Of a stretch of DNA of 33,800 nucleotides, positions 22,563-29,055 are shown piece after piece. The stretch is from Candidatus Kaiserbacteria bacterium (GTDB taxonomy: Bacteria > Patescibacteriota > Minisyncoccia > Phycocordibacterales > UBA2100). The stretch lies in NCBI GenBank assembly GCA_016204805.1, contig JACQKA010000051.1:1-33800 (forward strand), written 5' to 3'. The position numbers and the translations under genes were made by a program. The notes under the pieces were generated by a model, which did not search any database, was not told the origin of the DNA, and saw only the letters and a program-made list of their open reading frames with translations. The first letter of the stretch is position 1; each line of letters opens with the position of its first letter.

Positions 22563-22684
22563 AGGACGTGCACACACGGCGCATTTCTTCGTTGCGCTTC
22601 ACGAAATATCGCTCACCATACGTGCAGTATGCCTCGCAATATTTCGCTTGCGCGCCTTGAACTGCATCCGTGTGAGCACGTCCT
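22563..22684. repeat. Long nested inverted repeat between a membrane-protein gene and recJ (core family member)
   Basis: Arms 22563-22579 and 22668-22684 match at 16 of 17 positions (AGGACGTGC.CACACGG). Inside, CGAAATAT (22602-22609) pairs with ATATTTCG (22639-22646), and CATAC/GTATG (22617-22631) closes the tip. On the minus strand the tip reads GCGAGGCATAC...GTATGGTGAGCG followed by CGCAACGAAG, homologous to the repeat at 11341-11425. It lies 17 bp after the stop of the 22702 gene. Confidence 0.85.
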
Positions 22685-22701
22685 GTACCAAAGAGTTCAT
22701 T

Positions 22702-23229
22702 TTACAGTCGTAGCACTCCATCATCTTCCGATTCGCCGACGAACCGCACTTCTGCGATCGCGCGCGAGCGGGTGAAGAAACTCGCAATGCAGGGGCCTAT
22801 CAGAAACGGCGCGGCGACAGGTATCCATGGAATCAATGTATATAACATGGCTATATAACTCCCCTGCGCGGTTTCGAACATAGGCACCACGATAGTCTGG
22901 AGTTCTTCGACCGCGAGCGCAGGGTTAGAGTAGAAAGAAACTCCCCACCACAGGATGTACATCATGCCCGGCACCGCAAGAAACACGATGCATATCCCGA
23001 CACAACCCGTCACCGTCAATGCCGTTTTTGCCCAACGCGCATACAGGAACGCCGCGATGCCTGCAATGATGGTTAAAGGAAGGATGCTGAACACGATATT
23101 CGCCGTCGTGGGTTCCAAAAGATAATTCATGCCGGACTGCACCGCGAAACTCTCCGCAGATTGGATGCCGAATGGGAGCAGGAATGTCTGTATGACATTG
23201 ACGATAATGGCGGTCGCAAATAACTTCAT
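22702..23229 (-). CDS. Hypothetical four-helix membrane protein
   Basis: The 175-residue protein has an N-terminal signal-anchor and three further hydrophobic segments (IVFSILPLTIIAGIAAFLYA, ALTVTGCVGICIVFLAVPGM, LIPWIPVAAPFLIGPCIASF). The C-terminal tail is charged (RSRAIAEVRFVGESEDDG). No known motif. AGGAGG lies 13 bp upstream of ATG 23229, somewhat far but usable. It is divergent from the HIT gene. Confidence 0.65.
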   Translation of the reverse strand: MKLFATAIIVNVIQTFLLPFGIQSAESFAVQSGMNYLLEPTTANIVFSILPLTIIAGIAAFLYARWAKTALTVTGCVGICIVFLAVPGMMYILWWGVSFYSNPALAVEELQTIVVPMFETAQGSYIAMLYTLIPWIPVAAPFLIGPCIASFFTRSRAIAEVRFVGESEDDGVLRL

Positions 23230-23263
23230 GTATTCAGTATACCTCCTATGCTATCCTACCCGT

Positions 23264-23671
23264 ATGCAAGACTGCTTATTCTGCAAGATCGTCGCGGGCA
23301 CGATACCTTCACACAAGATCTACGAGGGTGAGCATACGTACGCCTTTTTGGACATCCGACCCGTGCATATTGGTCACACACTCGTGGTACCCAAAAATCA
23401 CACTGAAGACATTTTCTCCATCGAAGCCGCTGATTGGCGCGCGGTCAATGAAGTCGTTCGGAAATTGGCACCCATCATTAAAGAGGCGACGGGGGCGGAC
23501 GGTGTCAACATTATCATGAACAACAAGAAATCCGCAGGACAGCTCGTCGACCATGCGCACGTCCACATCGTGCCCCGTTTTGCGGACGACGGTATGAAAG
23601 GACTGCCACAGCGCGACGAGACGCCACAGGCACTATCCAAAATGCGCGGAAAGATCGTAACATTGATCTAG
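23264..23671 (+). CDS. HIT-family nucleotide hydrolase/transferase (HinT-like)
   Basis: The 135-residue protein has the HIT signature HAHVHIVPR (H-x-H-x-H, about residues 98-106) and the N-terminal CLFCKIVAGTIPSHKIYEG with a CxxC pair, as in HinT-type purine nucleoside phosphoramidases. These cleave AMP-lysine or AMP-amine bonds; the physiological substrate here is unknown. ATG 23264 was chosen because the family starts MxxCLFCKI there; TATCCT lies 6 nt upstream. Its stop codon is part of a 28-bp palindrome shared with the convergent gene. Confidence 0.93.
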   Translation: MQDCLFCKIVAGTIPSHKIYEGEHTYAFLDIRPVHIGHTLVVPKNHTEDIFSIEAADWRAVNEVVRKLAPIIKEATGADGVNIIMNNKKSAGQLVDHAHVHIVPRFADDGMKGLPQRDETPQALSKMRGKIVTLI

Positions 23672-23695
23672 AGCATGTTTCGAAACATGCTCTAG
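23668..23695. terminator. 28-bp perfect palindrome carrying both convergent stop codons
   Basis: CTAGAGCATGTTT (23668-23680) is perfectly complementary to AAACATGCTCTAG (23683-23695) around CG. The HIT stop TAG (23669-23671) and the minus-strand stop TAG (23694-23692) sit symmetrically at its two ends. It probably acts as a bidirectional 3' hairpin, though no T-run follows. Confidence 0.7.
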
Positions 23696-25272
23696 GAACA
23701 GCTCTGCTGAGAGAAGCTCGCAGATCCCGAAAGAAATCCGTCATTACAATAGCGAATCTGCTGATATGCTTCGCAGGTCTCTCCTGTAGGTGGCGCAGTA
23801 ACCGAATAGAATGCAGCTGACGCGCCGTGGTCAACGGTCTTGCCATCAAGAGTACAGGAAGCCGCGGTTGATGCTGAACAGCTTGCATATTGGTACGAGG
23901 CGCTACCCGCCAATGTGCCGTCAGTACAAAGCCGAGTTTGCGAGAATTGTGAGCAGGAGTTGCCGAACGGCACTGTTTTCTGTGAATAGTACGCACCGGA
24001 CGTATTGTGCGCCGTGTATTTTCCATCCAATAGACACCACCGCGTGCCAGTCGGGGCGCATACTGAATATTGATTCGCCGCAGTGCCGCTCAACACCCCA
24101 TCGGTGCAGGTGCGTTCTTGCCCCAAGCTCGAACATGACGACCCGGCCGCCACCGAGCGCGCTGTATAGAAGGTGTATTTTGCCGCGTGCGCAATCGTGA
24201 CGTTGTCGAGTGTGCATGTTTTTGCCGGAGTAACCTGACAGCTCGGATATTTGTACGTGACAGATCCGGATAGATAGCCATCAGTGCACACGCGGGTCTG
24301 TTTGTAATTGTTACACGACTGATCGTACGCCACACGTTCAACTTGATAGAAATCGCGCTGTGCGCTATGTGCAATCGTTGTCGATGCGGTGCTCGACGCG
24401 ACGACGATACATGACGCCGCTCCCTGCGCCGTACAATTCGTATATTGATATTCAAAGTTGCCGGAAAGTGTGCCGTCATTGCATGTCCGCACTTGCGAAA
24501 ATGCCGCGCAATTCTGTCCAAACAACACGGTTGATTGTTTGTAGAGTGTCGGGGTGTTGCCGTGCCCAATCGATGTTCCATCCGGAAGGAGGCACGATCG
24601 GCCGGTTGTCGGCGATGTACAGCTAAGAAAGCCGTACGTTGCATCGCCGCCCAAGACCCCGTCGACACAGGTTCTCACACCGCCTTGGCATGCAGCGCCG
24701 TATGCAACGGTCCCGGTAAGAAAGAATGTGCGCGTTTCGCCGCTTTGCATGGCAGTGCTACCGAAGTTGCATGATTTAAGTGTGGCCGTTGGAGGCGGGG
24801 GTGTCGTTATTGGCGGCGGCGTAGTCATGCTGCACACGCGCGCGATCGCTGCACGCGTGCCGGGACCGACGGTGCCGTATCCAGTCGTTGCGGCAGTGCC
24901 GGAAGATACGACTGCATTTTTTGCCTGCCAACGCTGGACTGCACGCTCGGTCGCAGGGCCAAAATAGCCGGTTATGAGACCTTCGGGATATACCGCCGTA
25001 TCCGCCGCGAGAAATCTCTGTAGCTCGGTCACATCTGCACCAGATACTCCGACAGAAAGCGCGCGATACAGGTTCGGGCATGCGGCGCTACCGGGAGCGC
25101 CCGTGCTCGTGCCGGCTTTTTTCGCCGCGATCTGCTGTTCGAGTACAGCTATCTGCTGCGTCAATGTCTGAATGAGTGCTTTAAGTTCATCAATGGTCTG
25201 CGCATGCGCAATACCGAAACTGAAAACCACAAGAGCGGCCCCGCATGCAGTTGCGATGATACGCTTCTTCAT
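23692..25272 (-). CDS. Secreted peptidoglycan-binding protein with six Cys-rich repeats
   Basis: The 526-residue protein has a signal peptide (1-24, ending AHA) and a coiled coil (about 26-52, LKALIQTLTQQIAVLEQQIA). A peptidoglycan-binding domain (about 68-148) contains LQRFLAADTAVYPEGL, TGYFGPATERAVQRWQAKN and VGPGTRAAIARVC, and a Pro-rich linker follows. Six tandem repeats of about 50-58 residues fill the rest. Each has four Cys and the pattern C..DG..I.H....FY......G..C....Q.R.C.DG.LSG...Y.Y..C. The architecture suggests attachment to the cell wall with a disulfide-rich outward rod. The next upstream gene has a peptidoglycan-binding domain too. Confidence 0.85.
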   Translation of the reverse strand: MKKRIIATACGAALVVFSFGIAHAQTIDELKALIQTLTQQIAVLEQQIAAKKAGTSTGAPGSAACPNLYRALSVGVSGADVTELQRFLAADTAVYPEGLITGYFGPATERAVQRWQAKNAVVSSGTAATTGYGTVGPGTRAAIARVCSMTTPPPITTPPPPTATLKSCNFGSTAMQSGETRTFFLTGTVAYGAACQGGVRTCVDGVLGGDATYGFLSCTSPTTGRSCLLPDGTSIGHGNTPTLYKQSTVLFGQNCAAFSQVRTCNDGTLSGNFEYQYTNCTAQGAASCIVVASSTASTTIAHSAQRDFYQVERVAYDQSCNNYKQTRVCTDGYLSGSVTYKYPSCQVTPAKTCTLDNVTIAHAAKYTFYTARSVAAGSSCSSLGQERTCTDGVLSGTAANQYSVCAPTGTRWCLLDGKYTAHNTSGAYYSQKTVPFGNSCSQFSQTRLCTDGTLAGSASYQYASCSASTAASCTLDGKTVDHGASAAFYSVTAPPTGETCEAYQQIRYCNDGFLSGSASFSQQSCS

Positions 25273-25331
25273 GCTCTTCAGTATACCCTGTGAAATTCAA
25301 TGCAAGGCCACCTGTGGATTTCAAGCAATTT

Positions 25332-26780
25332 CTATAGAGAGCATCCGAGTGATTGGTAGTACTGTTTAGTTGCAACCTTAAGTCTGTCGGGCATGAATTG
25401 CTGCCATAGGGAACTTGATGCGAAAACGTTGTATATACTGCAGATGCTTTCACCGTTCGTCATCACCCATTGGCCAGCGTGGCATGTAAGCAACGGCCCT
25501 GCGATCGCTGCGCATGCTTGCCCCGGACATGGGTCTCCATAGAGTGTCAAACCCTCGTGATAGGTCGTACTCGCAAAGACGCATGACGTGTTATTCGAGT
25601 TGGTCGTTGATTCGGTTTTGCACTCACCTGTATAGAGTAATGTTGCGCTAGCGGCTTTCATCACGCAGGTATTCGAGTATGTTCGAGGACCTGGGGTCGG
25701 CACCATGCATGCCGGGGTGGAACGGCGACATGCTGGTTCAGGCGGCTGGCCGCATACGGGGGTGTATTCCTGCGTACACACGGTTCCCCCTCCGGTATCG
25801 CCCTCTGCGGTTACTTTCACTTTCGTGCTCATATACCCCATGTTGCCCTTGTCGTCGCGCACAATGATGATAACCGCATACGTCCCTGCGGTGCTGTACG
25901 TATGCGTGAATGTTGAGGTCTGCACAAACGCATCTGAGAATGCTGTTGCGGTAAGCATGCGATCTGCGGCTTCATCACCCCACGAAATGCGGTAACTAAG
26001 CGTGCCATTCTCTGGATCGGATGCGGATACCGTCCATGTGCCGGTTTCATTCACGATAAGTGTCGTCGGGCCAGAAAATCCCGATATGACCGGTGGCTTG
26101 TTTTCAGTAAATGGGTGAACATCAGTCTTACATTCGCCTCCGTAGATCACCTTCGCATCGTCGGCAGATGCCGCACAGCGATTGCTGTACGTCGTCGGAA
26201 CAGGGTTGCATGGCGTTGTTATACACTGCACTTGTTTGAGCGCGCACACTGGTTTGGCATCTGTTCCACAGGTGGGCGGTGTTGTACTGCCACTGCACCA
26301 CTCCTTGATCCGCTCCCGTGTACGCGGGCCGAATACACCCCACCCTTGTGCGACATCGCCGGCTATCACGAGGCCATGTTTCGCCTGCCACTCACCAATA
26401 GCTTTCCGTGTCAGAGTGCCATAGAAGCCGGTTGGTATCTCATTAAAGAATCCTTCTTTGGCCAGGAAGTCCTGCAGATCCTGTGCAAAGGTGCTCTGGG
26501 TGCCATAGGTAGGGAAGGTTTGCGCTTCGAGGAGACGTTTGCAGATGTTGTGGCGCCATTGGTCCGGTACGACCGGATGTGACCCATCGGTCACGGTGTT
26601 GCCGCTCAATACCTGTTCCACTTTTCTAATGATACTTGCATCAACACCAAAGGAGGTCAGTAACGTGGTGATGCTACTGATCTGCGCATCAGTTAATACC
26701 GCGGCCGAGGTCGGTGCGGGAGCGATATATACGATAAGCATCGCCGCGAGCACTATTCCACCAATAAAACGTAAGTGCAT
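25332..26780 (-). CDS. Secreted peptidoglycan-binding protein with Kazal-like and PKD modules
   Basis: The 482-residue protein has a signal peptide (about 1-27) and a helical segment (LTDAQISSITTLLTSFGVDA). A peptidoglycan-binding domain (about 95-165) contains FAQDLQDFLAKEGFFNEIPT and GVFGPRTRERIKEWC. Two Kazal-like Cys modules follow the pattern C....PVC......TYSN.C......V.Y.GEC (about 180-225 and 340-400), separated by a PKD domain (about 230-330, WTVSASDPENGTLSYRISWG, FTHTYSTAGTYAVIIIV). A unique C-terminus has WQQFMPDRLKVATKQYYQSL. Kazal domains elsewhere inhibit serine proteases; inhibition here is only a possibility. It is separated from the 23692 gene by 59 bp. Confidence 0.85.
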   Translation of the reverse strand: MHLRFIGGIVLAAMLIVYIAPAPTSAAVLTDAQISSITTLLTSFGVDASIIRKVEQVLSGNTVTDGSHPVVPDQWRHNICKRLLEAQTFPTYGTQSTFAQDLQDFLAKEGFFNEIPTGFYGTLTRKAIGEWQAKHGLVIAGDVAQGWGVFGPRTRERIKEWCSGSTTPPTCGTDAKPVCALKQVQCITTPCNPVPTTYSNRCAASADDAKVIYGGECKTDVHPFTENKPPVISGFSGPTTLIVNETGTWTVSASDPENGTLSYRISWGDEAADRMLTATAFSDAFVQTSTFTHTYSTAGTYAVIIIVRDDKGNMGYMSTKVKVTAEGDTGGGTVCTQEYTPVCGQPPEPACRRSTPACMVPTPGPRTYSNTCVMKAASATLLYTGECKTESTTNSNNTSCVFASTTYHEGLTLYGDPCPGQACAAIAGPLLTCHAGQWVMTNGESICSIYNVFASSSLWQQFMPDRLKVATKQYYQSLGCSL

Positions 26781-26885
26781 ATGGTATGTGTCGTGGTTAT
26801 TTATAAAGACGACCGAAGCCGCCGGATATTACCGTCAATGTAGCACGCTAAAATGATTGTGACGTGATTCTTCACACCTGCCTGT

Positions 26886-28004
26886 TCAGAGCATCTTGAT
26901 GCCGGGGAGCGTGCCGTTCGTAAGAAATTCAAGAAGGGCACCGCCCGCGGTCGACAAAAACGTAAATTTCTCTTCGATGCCGAGCGCGTCGATGGTCGCG
27001 ATGGTATCGCCGCCGCCCACGACCGTGTGCGCGGATGAGCCGGCGATCGCCTGCGCAACCGCTTCGGTCCATTCGTCATAGCCGTCTTCGTAAAGGCCGG
27101 TCGGCCCGTTCCATAGCACGAATTTCGCCGTCCGGATAACGCGCGCAACTTCAGCGAATGAATCGGGACCGATGTCGACTATCTTGTCTCCCGACGTCAC
27201 ATCAGCCGCTTTCTTGACGCGAGCCTGATGCTGTTCATTTTCAACGGTGACATCGCTCGGGATGATGAGATGCGGGTGGCTCATCACGTCCGCTCCGGGA
27301 ACACCCTTCGAAATGACTGAGCGGCCAACCGGGAATCCCCGCGCCCTGAGAAGATCGTTCGCAATGGCACCGCCGATAAAGACCGCGTCATAGATATCCA
27401 AAAGCTTCTTGATGAGCGGCTCTTTGGTTTCAAATTTCGCACCGCCGACGATGACCAACGATGGCGAGGTGGGGTTGAGTGCATCAGAAAGATTATCGAA
27501 TTCATCAGCGAACAGGAGCCCTGCGTAACCGGGTATATAACGCGGGACGCCAACGATCGATGCGTGTTCGCGATGCGATACCGAAAAGGCATCGTTGACG
27601 TAGAGGTCGCCGAACTTCGCGAGTTCCTGTGCAAAGGCAGGGTCGTTTGCCGTCTCTCCCGGATGTTGGCGCACGTTCTCGAGGAGTATCACATCGCCCC
27701 CCTTCATGGCATCCGCCGCCATGTGTGCTTCCCGCCCAACGATATCTTTGATGAATACGTGGGGCAAAAGCGGCTTCATCGAACGGGAAATGGGTGCGAG
27801 TGAATCTTTGGGATCGCGCCCCACATGCGCACAGATGATCACCTGTGCGCCATGGTCGCGGAGATACGCGATGGTCTTGATCGCTTTGCGTATACGGAAA
27901 TCATTCCGCACGAGCGTATCCCCCATCGGCACGTTGAATTCGGAACGCACGAGAACGCGCAATCCCTTAAGATTTTTTGGTGGGATATCGGCAACGCGCT
28001 TCAT
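26886..28004 (-). CDS. pgk: Phosphoglycerate kinase
   Basis: PGK transfers phosphate from 1,3-bisphosphoglycerate to ADP in glycolysis. The 372-residue protein keeps most active-site segments: LVRSEFNVPMGD (Asp of the usual RVDFNVP is Glu), ICAHVGRDPKDS, VILLENVRQHPGE, YVNDAFSVSHREHAS, GGAKFETKEPLIKK, LWNGPTGLYE, GGGDTIATIDALG and LSTAGGALLEFL (usually STGGGASLE). The Arg, His and Lys residues that bind substrate are present. It is shorter than E. coli PGK (387). ATG 28004 overlaps the tpiA stop (ATGA), so the two are translated in tandem. Confidence 0.96.
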   Translation of the reverse strand: MKRVADIPPKNLKGLRVLVRSEFNVPMGDTLVRNDFRIRKAIKTIAYLRDHGAQVIICAHVGRDPKDSLAPISRSMKPLLPHVFIKDIVGREAHMAADAMKGGDVILLENVRQHPGETANDPAFAQELAKFGDLYVNDAFSVSHREHASIVGVPRYIPGYAGLLFADEFDNLSDALNPTSPSLVIVGGAKFETKEPLIKKLLDIYDAVFIGGAIANDLLRARGFPVGRSVISKGVPGADVMSHPHLIIPSDVTVENEQHQARVKKAADVTSGDKIVDIGPDSFAEVARVIRTAKFVLWNGPTGLYEDGYDEWTEAVAQAIAGSSAHTVVGGGDTIATIDALGIEEKFTFLSTAGGALLEFLTNGTLPGIKML

Positions 28005-28750
28005 ATCTTGGAAAGTGCATCATAGAGCGCCGGCAATTTTTCCCTATCGACACTCATGCGGCCAAACAGAAATCCGTTCACCTCGCTCTCTTTCACCATT
28101 GCGACCGCACTTTCTTCGTTCAAAATGGCCCCGCCGTAGAGGATCGGTATCTGAAGCGCAATTTTTTCATATTTTTCCCACAACAATTTACGGATGAAGA
28201 TGGTCATTTCATGCATCGTACGCGCGTCCATCGGTTTTTCAGCACCGATTGCCCACACGGGTTCGTATGCTATGATTATTCGTTTCGCGAGCGTTTTTGG
28301 TACGTCGGTCAGTGCCGCAGTGAGTTGCTGTTTTATGGTGTCGAGATGCGAACCTTCGTGATCACGGACGCTTTCACCGATGCAGATGATGGGGCCGAGA
28401 CCGGCCGCAAACGCGGAGGCAACTTTTTTGCGCACATCGTCATCCGTTTCGCCTATCTTGCGCCGCTCCGCGTGCCCGATGATCGCATACGACGCACCGA
28501 CGCTCTTGGCCTGCACTGCGGACACATCGCCGGTGAATGCACCGTGCGCTTCGGCATGGATATTCTGCGCCGCAAAGACGATGGAACGGCCTTTATAATC
28601 TCCGGCGAATGTGTGGAGAAAGAATGCGGGTGGCGCGACAATCGTATCGATGCCGCTCGCGCGCGCCGACGCTTTTTTTATCGTTTCAAAAACCGCTTTC
28701 GCTTCTGCGAGCGTATCCGGATACATTTTCCAATTGAGTACGAACAACAT
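28001..28750 (-). CDS. tpiA: Triosephosphate isomerase
   Basis: TIM interconverts dihydroxyacetone phosphate and glyceraldehyde 3-phosphate. The 249-residue protein has Asn and Lys in LNWKM (about 6-8), His in YAIIGHAERRKIGE (about 91), Glu in IIIAYEPVWAIGAEKP (about 160), YGGAILNEES, and GFLFGRMSVD where the phosphate-binding loop normally has a GG pair. Catalytic residues are intact. ATG 28750 was chosen because TIM starts just before LNWKM and AGGTG lies about 9 bases upstream; a longer frame adds 19 residues encoded by an inverted-repeat arm. It precedes and overlaps pgk. Confidence 0.96.
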   Translation of the reverse strand: MLFVLNWKMYPDTLAEAKAVFETIKKASARASGIDTIVAPPAFFLHTFAGDYKGRSIVFAAQNIHAEAHGAFTGDVSAVQAKSVGASYAIIGHAERRKIGETDDDVRKKVASAFAAGLGPIICIGESVRDHEGSHLDTIKQQLTAALTDVPKTLAKRIIIAYEPVWAIGAEKPMDARTMHEMTIFIRKLLWEKYEKIALQIPILYGGAILNEESAVAMVKESEVNGFLFGRMSVDREKLPALYDALSKI

Positions 28751-28751
28751 A

Positions 28752-28885
28752 CCCGCACACCTATCAGCGCCTTGCGGCCTGGCCGCGGCGCTTTCCAATA
28801 AAAACACTGTGTTGTATATACATATTCATATATGTATCAGCCCAAGAAGTAGATTTCATCGCTTAGGCGCTAATAGGTGTGCGGG
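28752..28885. repeat. Long inverted repeat covering the tpiA ribosome-binding site
   Basis: Arms 28752-28772 and 28865-28885 match at 20 of 21 positions (AGGCGCT.ATAGGTGTGCGGG). The arm next to tpiA contains the AGGTG likely to be its Shine-Dalgarno sequence and stops one base before the ATG. The loop of 92 bases contains GCGGC/GCCGC and ACATAT/ATATGT stems. In a transcript entering from upstream, the fold would hide the tpiA start. Confidence 0.85.
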
Positions 28886-28926
28886 CATGCAGGCATTGTA
28901 GCATGCGAGGAATGTTGCATCGACGA

Positions 28927-29049
28927 CACGGCAATGGATGAGGTCTAAACGAGCAGCGCGCATCCATGCGGGAACCAGTGGCGCAGTGGTGATACATACC
29001 CAAGCCGCCACTGCTGTTAGGCTCGTGAAGACCTGCGTCCTTTGCCGTG
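28927..29049. repeat. Imperfect nested inverted repeat after the PilX-like gene
   Basis: Arms 28927-28954 and 29021-29049 pair with a few mismatches (CACGGCAA, AGGTCT and ACGAGC blocks conserved). CAGTGGCG (28976-28983) pairs with CGCCACTG (29006-29013) inside. It begins 6 bp after the stop of the 29056 gene. No gene is visible in 28751-29055. Confidence 0.65.
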
Positions 29050-29055
29050 CTCACA

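Noticed and set aside
19920-22684. The nested inverted repeats as integron attC sites or REP/RAYT elements.
   Set aside because: No conserved GTTRRRY-type ends, no integrase or RAYT transposase in the window, and the outer arms differ at every site.
25273-25331. TGAAAT/ATTTCA pairing in the gap between the two large secreted-protein genes.
   Set aside because: Six-base arms with a long loop; expected by chance.
28751-29055. tRNA, tmRNA or other standard RNA gene in the gap upstream of tpiA.
   Set aside because: No T-loop (GTTCRA-type) sequence, CCA-proximal stem or tag peptide seen; only self-complementary arms.
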